Below are positions 1 through 7,148 of a stretch of 64,000 nt of DNA, piece by piece. Under the pieces are notes generated by a model. It made no database searches and was not told the origin of the DNA. It saw only the letters and a program-made list of their open reading frames with translations. Source of the stretch: Tepidiphilus olei (GTDB taxonomy: Bacteria; Pseudomonadota; Gammaproteobacteria; Burkholderiales; Rhodocyclaceae); the NCBI RefSeq assembly GCF_006980705.1, contig NZ_SBHO01000003.1:1-64000 (forward strand), read 5' to 3'. Position 1 is the first letter of the stretch, and each line of letters starts with the position of its first letter. The translations under genes were made by a program, and so were the position numbers.

Positions 1-1291
1 AGAGGTGGTGGAGGTCGGCGTAGGCGGCGAGGTGGCGGTAGAGGTGGTAGAGGCGCTGGCGGCCGCCGCTCGTGGGGGGCCAGGCGGGGAAGGTGTTGAG
101 GATGAGGCCGCGGGGGCGGCGGCGGGGGCGGGGGGGGAGGGGGGCGGTGAGGGGGGTGACGACGGCGGGCCAGTCGATGGGGCGGGCGCGTTCGAGGGCG
201 GCCTGGCCCATGGCGGCGGTGCGTTCGGGGTCGGCGACGAGCCGGCGGATGGCGCGGGCGAGCGCCGGGACGGTGGGTTCGACGACGAGGCCGGTGTGGC
301 CGTGCTCGATGAATTCGGTGGGGCCGCCGGCATCGGTGACGGTGAGGACGGGTTTGCCGGAGCGCATGGCTTCGAGGGTGATGAGGCCCATGTCTTCGTC
401 TTCGGGAATGAAGGGGACGAAGAGGGCGCGGGCGTAGTGGGCGATGATGTCGTCGTCGGTGAGGCGGCCGAGGAAGCGGATGCGGGGGTCGTCGCCGGCG
501 AGCCGGCGCAGGCGGTCTTCTTCGGGGCCGGTGCCGGCGATTTCGAGGGGGACGGGGACGTCGGCTTCGCGGTAGGCGGTGATGAGGAGGTCGAGCCGCT
601 TGGCGCGCACGAGGCGGCTGACGGTGAAGATGGTCTCGCCGGGGCCGTGTTCGTAGCGGGGGAGGTCGGAGGGGTGGGGGAGGATGGTGATGGGCACGCC
701 GGGGGGGAAGTAGTCGGGGCGTTGGGCGACGGTGCGGGAGATGGCGTGGTAGGCGCGGATTTCGCGCGGGGCGAGGGCGATGCGGTCGAGCGTGTGCACG
801 ATTTCGCGCAGGAAGGGGCCGGGGAGGGCGAGGAGTTCGGGTGGGAGGTCGAGGTGGCGCAGCTCGTCGAGCGCGCCGAAGAGGTCGGGGAGCGCGGCGC
901 GGTCGAGCTGGGGGGCGCGCAGGAGCCGGAGGATGCGGCGCACGGGGGCGGGGGCGTCGGTTTTGGTAAGTTGGCGCGGGAGGGTGGCGGGGTAGGTGTC
1001 GTAGAGGCCGCGCAGGGTGTGCTGAAGGTAGAGGATGTGTTCGGGGTGGTGGACCATCCAGGCGGGGTATTTGGTGGTGATGATGCGGTCGAAGTGGGTT
1101 AGGTCGAGTTGGGCGAAGCGCCGGTAGCTGTCGAGGATTTCCCAGAAGTTGCGCTCGGGGCTGGGGAGCTTGATGAGTTCGCACAGGTGGGGGGTGAGGC
1201 GGTGGATGGCGTTTTGTAGTCCCCACCAGAGTTTTTCGGCGCCGCCGATGACGAAGGGGACGGGGGAGGGGGCGACGAGGGCGATGCGCAT
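1..1291 (-). CDS. Glycosyltransferase, GT4-like, probably two fused domains (3' end outside window)
   Basis: About 430 residues read before the window edge and no stop is reached. The N-terminus (MRIALVAPSPVPFVIGGAE) is a typical GT-B start. The donor-binding half has FTVSRLVRAKRLDLLI, then FIPEDEDMGLITLEAMRSGKPV and a GGPTEFIEHG loop, as in GT4 retaining transferases. After about residue 378 comes a short Pro/Arg-rich linker, then a new GT-like start (GLILNTFPAWPPTSGGRQRL), so the protein seems to carry a second glycosyltransferase domain. It is the last visible gene of the minus-strand polysaccharide operon, 25 nt after the previous stop. The sugar and linkage cannot be told from sequence. 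Confidence 0.85.
   Translation of the reverse strand, partial: MRIALVAPSPVPFVIGGAEKLWWGLQNAIHRLTPHLCELIKLPSPERNFWEILDSYRRFAQLDLTHFDRIITTKYPAWMVHHPEHILYLQHTLRGLYDTYPATLPRQLTKTDAPAPVRRILRLLRAPQLDRAALPDLFGALDELRHLDLPPELLALPGPFLREIVHTLDRIALAPREIRAYHAISRTVAQRPDYFPPGVPITILPHPSDLPRYEHGPGETIFTVSRLVRAKRLDLLITAYREADVPVPLEIAGTGPEEDRLRRLAGDDPRIRFLGRLTDDDIIAHYARALFVPFIPEDEDMGLITLEAMRSGKPVLTVTDAGGPTEFIEHGHTGLVVEPTVPALARAIRRLVADPERTAAMGQAALERARPIDWPAVVTPLTAPLPPRPRRRPRGLILNTFPAWPPTSGGRQRLYHLYRHLAAYADLHHL
111..157. other. Dense G-run tract on the plus strand (quadruplex-prone)
   Basis: Several runs of five to eight G separated by one to three bases lie here on the plus strand. The tract codes, on the minus strand, for the Pro/Arg-rich linker between the two domains of the glycosyltransferase. 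The sequence pattern fits an intramolecular G-quadruplex, but a role is only inferred. Confidence 0.5.
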
Positions 1292-1316
1292 AATCGTGGA
1301 TTCCGGAAGTGCAGGG

Positions 1317-2342
1317 TTAGACGGAGAGCAGTCGGTCGATGACGCGGGTCCAGCTGATGCCGAGGGTTTCCCAGTGGGCGCGGCCGGCGCGTCCCATGGC
1401 GGCGGCTTGGGGCCGGTGGGCGTAGAGCCAGTCGATGCGCTCGGCGAGCAGGGTGGGCTCGGGCGGGCAGATGAAGCCGGTGTCTTCGTGGCGTACGAAT
1501 TCGAGGGGACCGCCGGAGTCGGTGCAGGTGAGTACGGGTTTGGCGGCGAGCATGGCTTCGAGCGTGACGTAGCCGAGGTCTTCGTCGAAGGGGACGAAGG
1601 CGACGGCGAGGGCGTGGGCGTAGAGGGTGCGCTTGAGGCGTTCGTCGATACGGCCGAGCAGGCGCACGCGGTGCTGCAGGCCGTGGCGTTCGATGAGGCG
1701 GCGGTAGGTGTCGGCCTGGCCGCCGTCGCCACTCAGGAGCAGGGCGATGGGGGAGCGGACGTGGCGCATGGCTTCGATGAGGAGGTCTTGGCGCTTGAGC
1801 CGCTCAAGGCGGCTGGGGGCGTAAAGGTATGCTTCGGCTGGGGCGGTGTAGAAGTGTTCTGCGCCAGGCGGGGGGTGGTAGAGGGGTTCGGCGTCGAGCC
1901 CGTTGTAGTGGCGCAGGCGTTCGGCGACGCGGCGGGAGTTGGCGAAGCGGGCATGGGCGCGGGCGAGGGCGGCGGTGTCGTAGGCGTGGATGGCGGTGCG
2001 CAGGCGCTGGAGCTCGGGAGGGGGATCGGCGGGGTAGAGTTCGTAGACGGCGCGGTGTTGGTGCATGAGCCAGACGACGTGGTGGGGGTGGGTGATGCCG
2101 TAGCCGGGGAATTGTAGGCTGATGAGGCGGTCGATGCGTTGGCCGTTGGGGGCGGTGAGGTCGAGCCCGGCGGTGAAGGCCATGAGGCGTTCGATGGCGG
2201 CGGGGGGGTCGAAGGTGAAGGGTAGGCGCAGGGCTTCGACCTGGTGGCCGCGGGCGCGCAGGGCGGCGAGGAGGCCGGCGAGATGGGCTTCGGCGCCGCC
2301 TTGGAGGAAGGGGGCGTGGTTGGCGGTGACGAGGAGGTTCAT
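1317..2342 (-). CDS. Glycosyltransferase, GT4-like (GT-B fold)
   Basis: A 341-residue protein starting MNLLVTANHAPFLQGGAE, the usual nucleotide-sugar transferase start with a GG loop. The C-terminal half shows APSRLERLKRQDLLIEAM, then FVPFDEDLGYVTLEAMLAAKPVL and GGPLEFVRHEDTGF, the EX7E-type donor-binding region of GT4. The open frame extends upstream, but the ATG at 2342 overlaps the stop of the methyltransferase gene by 4 nt (ATGA) and gives a normal family length. It very likely adds one sugar to the surface polysaccharide exported by the Wzm/Wzt pair encoded divergently. Substrate unknown. Confidence 0.88.
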   Translation of the reverse strand: MNLLVTANHAPFLQGGAEAHLAGLLAALRARGHQVEALRLPFTFDPPAAIERLMAFTAGLDLTAPNGQRIDRLISLQFPGYGITHPHHVVWLMHQHRAVYELYPADPPPELQRLRTAIHAYDTAALARAHARFANSRRVAERLRHYNGLDAEPLYHPPPGAEHFYTAPAEAYLYAPSRLERLKRQDLLIEAMRHVRSPIALLLSGDGGQADTYRRLIERHGLQHRVRLLGRIDERLKRTLYAHALAVAFVPFDEDLGYVTLEAMLAAKPVLTCTDSGGPLEFVRHEDTGFICPPEPTLLAERIDWLYAHRPQAAAMGRAGRAHWETLGISWTRVIDRLLSV

Positions 2343-3886
2343 GCGTCGAGGGGGCGTTGGGCAATGAGGGCGTAGTCTTGGGGGCCGCAGAGGTGGCCGT
2401 TGACGCGCTCGGTGAGGGGGTCGTTGCCGGGGACCTTGGCGCTTTCGGGGTAGGGGTGCAGGCGTAGGATGTCGATGCGGGTGAAGCCGTGGTAGTGGGC
2501 GAGGAAGCGGAGGAAAGTGGGGGTGACGGGGTTGCGGTGGGTGGGGTCGTGGTAGAAGGTGTGGCTGCCGACGAGGAGGTTTTCGGGGTTGGGGGTCTCG
2601 GCGATGAGGAGCCCGCCGGGGGCGAGGGTGCGGGCGATTTCGGCGAAGAGGCGGTAGAGGGTGGGGAAGGGGAGGTGTTCGACGAGGTGGAAGGCGGTGA
2701 CGGCGCCGAGGCTGGCGTCGGGCTGGGCGGCGAGGGCGGCCAGCGCATCCTGGCAGGCGACGTCGAGCCCTTGGGCGCGGGCGCGTTCGAGCATGAGGGG
2801 GTTGAGGTCGATGCCGCGGGCGGCGTAGCCGGCTTCGGTGAGAAGGGCGAGCCATTCGCCGCGGCCGCAGCCGAGGTCGAGCACGGGGAGCCCTTGGGCG
2901 GCGGGGCTGTGGGCGAGGTGTTCGAGGTAGAGGCGCTGGGTGGCGCGGATCTCGGCTTCGCTGCCGCGGCAGGCGTCTTCGAAGGCGAGGTAGAAGGCGT
3001 TGAGCTGGTCCTGCCCGGGCTCGGGAGGGGGCGGGGCGGTGGGGCGCTCGAGCAGGGGGGCGTGCTCCAGCCGGGCGAGACGGTGGCGCAGGGCGGCGGT
3101 GTGGCGCTCGAGCTGTTCGGTGTGGTGGATCGATTGGGCTTCGAGGTGCTGGAGCTGTTCGGTGTGGCGGATCGATTGGGCGTCGAGGTGCTGGAGCTGC
3201 TCGGTATGGCGGATCGATTGGGCTTCGAGATGGTCGAGCCGGGCACGGGTGCGGTCGAGATGGCCGTGCAGGAGTGCTTCGAGTCCGTCGGTGCGGTGCT
3301 TTTGGGCTTCGAGGAGCGATAAGAGGGAGGCGAGAGGTTCACTGCAGCGGGTTTCCCATCGACGTAGCCAGCGCGAGGGGAGGGCGGCGAGGTAAAAAGG
3401 GGCGAGCGCGGCGTGTTGCAGGGAGGAGGGAAGGCGGCGGTAGATCGCTCCGATCGCCCCGCCGCGGCCTGCCAAGAGCGCTGCACGGAGGCGGGAGGGG
3501 CGGTAGCGACGGGTGGCGAGGGACCAGCGGCACAGGAGGGCGCGCCAGCTGAGGCCGGGGAGGCGGGCGCCGCGAGCTCGGCCTTCGGGGGAGTGGGCGA
3601 GCGCATAGAGGATTTCGCTACGGGCGTGCCCTTGAGCGAGGAGGTTTTGGTAGGTGGCTTGGCCCGAGGAGTCAGGGTCGCGCCCGAGCAGTTGGCGGTA
3701 GGCAGCGGGGAGGAAATCGGCAGGGGGGAGGGCGAGCAGGGCGACTGGGGAGAGGGGGAGTGCGGGTACGGGCTCGGGGGGAGTGGTGTCGAGGGGGAGC
3801 GGGTCGGGGAGGTCGTCGGCAGGCAGCGCCGCGGCTTCGCGGCGCAGGCGCTCGAGCAGGGCGTCGAGATCCAGGGGGGCGGTCAT
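2339..3886 (-). CDS. SAM-dependent methyltransferase with DUF4214-like and coiled-coil repeat regions, putative O-antigen chain terminator
   Basis: A 515-residue protein. Residues about 52-108 resemble a DUF4214 domain (FLPAAYRQLLGRDPD). Residues about 200-275 form a predicted coiled coil containing three near-identical 14-residue units (220-261). Residues about 290-510 are a class I methyltransferase with motif I LDLGCGRGEW (336-345) and a typical post-I GIDLNPLML. The architecture recalls WbdD, which methylates the end of an ABC-exported O-antigen and whose coiled coil sets chain length; no kinase domain is seen here. It is the first gene of the minus-strand operon, divergent from wzm/wzt, whose Wzt carries a cap-recognition-type tail. 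No Shine-Dalgarno sequence is visible before the ATG. Confidence 0.82.
   Translation of the reverse strand: MTAPLDLDALLERLRREAAALPADDLPDPLPLDTTPPEPVPALPLSPVALLALPPADFLPAAYRQLLGRDPDSSGQATYQNLLAQGHARSEILYALAHSPEGRARGARLPGLSWRALLCRWSLATRRYRPSRLRAALLAGRGGAIGAIYRRLPSSLQHAALAPFYLAALPSRWLRRWETRCSEPLASLLSLLEAQKHRTDGLEALLHGHLDRTRARLDHLEAQSIRHTEQLQHLDAQSIRHTEQLQHLEAQSIHHTEQLERHTAALRHRLARLEHAPLLERPTAPPPPEPGQDQLNAFYLAFEDACRGSEAEIRATQRLYLEHLAHSPAAQGLPVLDLGCGRGEWLALLTEAGYAARGIDLNPLMLERARAQGLDVACQDALAALAAQPDASLGAVTAFHLVEHLPFPTLYRLFAEIARTLAPGGLLIAETPNPENLLVGSHTFYHDPTHRNPVTPTFLRFLAHYHGFTRIDILRLHPYPESAKVPGNDPLTERVNGHLCGPQDYALIAQRPLDA
3104..3229 (-). repeat. Three tandem 42-bp units coding 14-residue coiled-coil repeats
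   Basis: Three consecutive in-frame 42-bp units encode LEAQSIRHTEQLQH, LDAQSIRHTEQLQH and LEAQSIHHTEQLER. Fourteen residues equal two heptads, so adding or losing a unit would change coiled-coil length without breaking frame or register. The units are nearly identical at DNA level, which suggests recent slippage or recombination. Confidence 0.9.
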
Positions 3887-3924
3887 GAGGAGCGGTATGA
3901 TGAATCGTTTCTGGGGAAGGGGGT

Positions 3925-3953
3925 ATGGTAGTGAAGGGGGTGGGGGTTGTCAA
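3925..3953 (-). promoter_or_regulatory. Sigma-70-type promoter for the methyltransferase-glycosyltransferase operon
   Basis: On the minus strand TTGACA (3953 to 3948) is followed after exactly 17 nt by TACCAT (3930 to 3925). Transcription would start about 30 nt before the methyltransferase ATG at 3886. The -35 box overlaps a TTGTCA on the plus strand, so the divergent operons may compete for polymerase. Confidence 0.6.
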
Positions 3954-3974
3954 TCGCGCCACGGAGGGGGGGGT

Positions 3975-3980
3975 TATAAT
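3975..3980 (+). promoter_or_regulatory. -10 box for wzm/wzt
   Basis: A perfect TATAAT lies in an otherwise GC-rich gap 33 nt before the chosen wzm ATG. The best -35 candidate, TTGTCA at 3947-3952, is 22 nt away, which is too far, so the promoter may depend on an activator or use a weaker -35. Confidence 0.45.
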
Positions 3981-4012
3981 ACGGGATTTTGGATGCGGAG
4001 GCATGGGTGCCG

Positions 4013-4798
4013 ATGTGGCGGGCTTTGTGGGCGTACCGGGGGTTCGTGTGGGGGAGTGTGCGGCGGGAGTTCGACGCGCGCTATCGGCATTCGTTGTTGG
4101 GAGCGAGCTGGGCGGTATTGCAGCCGCTGGCGATGATCGTAATCTATACAGTGGTGTTTTCGCGGGTGATGCACTCGCGGCTGCCGGGCGTGAGCGGGGA
4201 CTTTGCCTATAGCATCTACTTGTGCGCGGGGGTGCTGACCTGGGGGTTGTTCGCGGAGATTACGGGGCGGGCGCAGAACGTGTTCCTAGAGCAGGCGAAT
4301 CTGCTCAAGAAGGTGAGCTTTCCGCGCTTGTGCCTGCCGGTGATCGTGGTGGCGAGCGCGGTGGTGAATTTTGTCATCATCTTCGGGCTTTTTACGGCTT
4401 TCCTGATACTGGTGGGGGCATTCCCGGGGTGGGCTTTCGTGGCGCTGCTGCCGGTGCTGGCGGTGGAGGTACTGCTGGCGGTGGGTCTGGGAGTGACGCT
4501 GGGGGTGTTGAACGTGTTTTTCCGCGACGTGGGGCCTTTTTATGCGGTGGTGTTGCAGTTCTGGTTCTGGCTCACGCCGATCGTGTATCCGGCTTCCATT
4601 TTGCCGCAGTGGGTGCAGCCGTGGATGTGCTGGAATCCGATGGCGCAGCTGGTGGGGGCGTATCAGCGCATTCTGGTGGAGGGGGCTTGGCCAGAATGGA
4701 AAGGGGTGGGGGCGGTGGCCTTGCTGGCTATCGTGTTGTGCCTGCTGGGCTGGCGCTTGTTCCGGGTGCACGCGGGCGAAATGGTGGATGAGCTGTGA
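4013..4798 (+). CDS. wzm: ABC transporter permease for polysaccharide export (Wzm-like)
   Basis: A 261-residue ABC-2 type membrane protein with about six hydrophobic segments. The N-terminus (REFDARYRHSLLGASWAVLQP) is the signature of the TagG/Wzm/KpsM family, and the C-terminal region has LTPIVYPASILP. The frame is open to a TTG at 3989 that lies just after the -10 box. ATG 4013 (or GTG 4007) is preferred because GGAGG at 3997-4001 lies 11 (or 5) nt upstream. It would form the inner-membrane channel that moves undecaprenyl-linked glycan to the periplasm together with the overlapping Wzt gene. Confidence 0.9.
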   Translation: MWRALWAYRGFVWGSVRREFDARYRHSLLGASWAVLQPLAMIVIYTVVFSRVMHSRLPGVSGDFAYSIYLCAGVLTWGLFAEITGRAQNVFLEQANLLKKVSFPRLCLPVIVVASAVVNFVIIFGLFTAFLILVGAFPGWAFVALLPVLAVEVLLAVGLGVTLGVLNVFFRDVGPFYAVVLQFWFWLTPIVYPASILPQWVQPWMCWNPMAQLVGAYQRILVEGAWPEWKGVGAVALLAIVLCLLGWRLFRVHAGEMVDEL

Positions 4799-6018
4799 TG
4801 GCGGCGATCGAGGTGGTGGGGCTTGGCAAGGCCTACAAGAAGTATCCGAACCCGTGGGCGCGCTTGGCGGAGTGGGTGGACCCCTGGAGCCGGCCACGGC
4901 ATCGTTTGCATTGGGTGCTGGAGGAGGTGAGTTTCACCGTGCAGCCGGGTGAGGCGGTGGGGCTCGTGGGGCTGAATGGGGCGGGCAAGAGCACGCTCTT
5001 GAAGCTGATCGCGGGGGTGGCCGAGCCGACGCGGGGGGTGGTGCGTTTGCAGGGGCGGGTGGCGGCACTGCTGGAGCTGGGGCTGGGGTTCCATCCCGAC
5101 TTCACGGGGCGGCAGAACGCGCTGCTGGCGGGGCAGCTGCTGGGGTTGTCGGCGGAGCAGGTGCGGGCGCTCTTGCCGCAGATCGAGGCGTTCGCGGAGA
5201 TCGGAGAGTATTTCGACGAGCCGGTGCGGGTGTATTCGAGCGGGATGCAGGTGCGCTTGGCCTTTGCGGTGGCGACCGTCGTGCGGCCGGACGTGCTGAT
5301 CGTGGATGAGGCGTTGTCGGTGGGGGATGCGTATTTTCAGCACAAGAGCTTCGACCGGATCCTGGAATTTCGTGCGCAAGGGACGACCTTGCTGTTCGTG
5401 AGTCACGACAAGGCTTCGATTTTGCGTTTGTGCGACCGGGCGATTCTGCTCGAAGGTGGGCGGGTGGCCATGGAGGGGGCGCCGGAGTCGGTGATGGATT
5501 TCTACAACGCGCGCATCGCGGATCGGGGAACCGGGGTGGTGCAGGAGCCTTTGGCCGATGGGCGGGTGCGCACGCGTTCGGGCTCGGGCGAGGCGAAGAT
5601 CGAGGCGGTGCGTTTGCTCGACGAGGCGGGGCGGGCTCTGGCGGTGGTGCGGGTGGGGCAGGCGGTGCGGCTTGAGGTGGAGATCGCGTGCCAGGAGGCG
5701 GTTCCCGAGCTGGTAGCGGGGTTCATGATCCGGGATCGGATGGGGCTGCCGGTGTTTGGGACCAATACCTTTCATCTGGGGGCCGTGCGGCGCGATCTGG
5801 CGCCCGGAGCGCGGTTGCGGGTGTGCTTTGCGCTGGAGGCGAACGTGGGGGTGGGGAGCTATTCGGTGACGGTGGCCTTGCATCGGGGGGATACGCACGT
5901 GAGCGGGAATTATGATTGGTGGGACCATGCGGTGGTCTTCGAGGTGGTCAATGCCGATCGGCCGACTTTCGTGGGGACGGCGTGCTTGCCGGTGGCGGTG
6001 CGTTGGGAGGAGGGGTGA
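4798..6018 (+). CDS. wzt: ABC transporter ATPase for polysaccharide export with C-terminal glycan-binding domain (Wzt-like)
   Basis: A 406-residue protein. Walker A GLNGAGKST is at 58-66, the signature YSSGMQ at 146-151 and Walker B VLIVDE at 166-171. Beyond residue about 245 is an extra domain (FMIRDRMGLPVFGTN, then a beta-rich stretch). This matches the Wzt C-terminal domain that reads the modified non-reducing end of the O-antigen before export. That fits the capping methyltransferase encoded in the divergent operon. ATG 4798 overlaps the wzm stop by one base; a GTG lies just before it at 4795. With wzm it powers export across the inner membrane. Confidence 0.9.
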   Translation: MAAIEVVGLGKAYKKYPNPWARLAEWVDPWSRPRHRLHWVLEEVSFTVQPGEAVGLVGLNGAGKSTLLKLIAGVAEPTRGVVRLQGRVAALLELGLGFHPDFTGRQNALLAGQLLGLSAEQVRALLPQIEAFAEIGEYFDEPVRVYSSGMQVRLAFAVATVVRPDVLIVDEALSVGDAYFQHKSFDRILEFRAQGTTLLFVSHDKASILRLCDRAILLEGGRVAMEGAPESVMDFYNARIADRGTGVVQEPLADGRVRTRSGSGEAKIEAVRLLDEAGRALAVVRVGQAVRLEVEIACQEAVPELVAGFMIRDRMGLPVFGTNTFHLGAVRRDLAPGARLRVCFALEANVGVGSYSVTVALHRGDTHVSGNYDWWDHAVVFEVVNADRPTFVGTACLPVAVRWEEG

Positions 6019-6023
6019 GCGGC

Positions 6024-7148
6024 GTGCGCATCGGCGTGGATGGCCGTTCGCTGCGCGCGCCGTTGGCGGGAATCGGGCGCTATACGCTCGGGCTGGTGCG
6101 GGCCTTGGCGGACGAGGGGGTGGAGCTGCGGGTGTATGTGCCGGGGCCGCAATGGGGGGCGGCGGCCGTGGCGAGGGCTGCGGTGGACATGGGGCAGGCG
6201 CGGAGGCGGGCGGGGCGCTTGGCCTGGTGGGCGTGGGAATTGCCGCGGCGGGCGGCGCGCGATGGAGTGGAGGTGTTTTGGGGGCCGGGGCATCGTTTGC
6301 CGCCGGGCTTGCCGGCGGGGATGGCGCGGGTGGTGACGGTGCATGATCTGGTGTGGCGCCATGCGCCGGAGACGATGGCGCGCGTGAACCGGTGGCTGGA
6401 TTGGTGGGGGATGCCGGCGGCGGTGCGGGCGGCGGATCGGGTGGCGGTGGTGTCGGAGCATACGGCGCGGGACGTGGTGGCGGCTTTTCCGGAGGCGGCG
6501 GGGAAGGTTCGGGTGGTGTCTCCGGGGGTGGCGCCGGCGCCGGTGTGGCCGCTGCCGGCGGAACTGGCGGCGCAGGGGCTGCGTCCGGGGGGCTATGTGC
6601 TGTTCGTGGGGACCTTGGAGCCGCGCAAGAATCTGCGGCGGTTGCTCGAGGCGTATGCACGGCTGCCCGAAGCGCTGCGGGCGGAGTTTCCTTTGGTGAT
6701 CGCGGGCGGGGCCGGTTGGGGCGGGGTGGCGGTGCAGCGCTGGGCCGAGGAGCTGGGCGTGGCGCCGGGGGTGCGGGTGCTGGGGTACGTGCCGGACGAG
6801 GCGCTGGAGGCGCTGCAGGCGCAGGCGGCGGTGTTGGCGATGCCCTCGCTCTACGAGGGTTTCGGGCTGCCGCTGCTGGAGGCGATGCGCTTCGGGGTGC
6901 CGGTGTTGACGGCGAACGTGGCTTCGATGCCGGAGGTGGCGGGCGAGGCGGGGGTGTTGGTCGATCCGCACGACGTGGGGTCGATCGCGGCGGGGTTGGG
7001 GCGATTACTGGGGGATGCGGGGCTGCGCGCGCGGCTGGGGGCGGCGGGGCGGGTGCGGGCGCAGGCGTTTACCTGGGAGGCGGCGGCGCGTGCGATGGTG
7101 CGGGTGTTCGAGGAGGCGCGGGCGGCGCGCCGGGGCTCGGGGGCGTGA
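6024..7148 (+). CDS. Glycosyltransferase, GT4-like
   Basis: About 374 residues starting VRIGVDGRSLRAPLAGIGRY, the usual GT4 N-terminus. Donor-site motifs are VGTLEPRKNLRRLLEAY, then SLYEGFGLPLLEAM and GVPVLTANVASMPEV, as in mannosyl- or rhamnosyl-transferase-like GT4 proteins. GTG 6024 is chosen because GGGAGGAGG (6005-6013) lies 10 nt upstream; GTG 6015, overlapping the wzt stop, is possible but too close to that site. Third gene of the plus-strand export operon. Acceptor and sugar unknown. Confidence 0.87.
   Translation: MRIGVDGRSLRAPLAGIGRYTLGLVRALADEGVELRVYVPGPQWGAAAVARAAVDMGQARRRAGRLAWWAWELPRRAARDGVEVFWGPGHRLPPGLPAGMARVVTVHDLVWRHAPETMARVNRWLDWWGMPAAVRAADRVAVVSEHTARDVVAAFPEAAGKVRVVSPGVAPAPVWPLPAELAAQGLRPGGYVLFVGTLEPRKNLRRLLEAYARLPEALRAEFPLVIAGGAGWGGVAVQRWAEELGVAPGVRVLGYVPDEALEALQAQAAVLAMPSLYEGFGLPLLEAMRFGVPVLTANVASMPEVAGEAGVLVDPHDVGSIAAGLGRLLGDAGLRARLGAAGRVRAQAFTWEAAARAMVRVFEEARAARRGSGA

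Noticed and set aside
5-1102. A 365-codon open frame on the plus strand, Gly/Glu/Val-rich
   Set aside because: It is the antisense shadow of the glycosyltransferase on the minus strand; the product is low-complexity and has no domain. Many similar long antisense frames (for example 4663-6660 minus, 22106-23131 minus, 30367-31134 plus) arise from the high GC content.
3104-3229. CRISPR array or intergenic tandem repeat
   Set aside because: The units are contiguous without spacers and in frame within a coding coiled coil.
3989-4012. TTG at 3989 as the wzm start
   Set aside because: It lies only 8 nt after the -10 box and has no ribosome site; ATG 4013 or GTG 4007 has GGAGG upstream.
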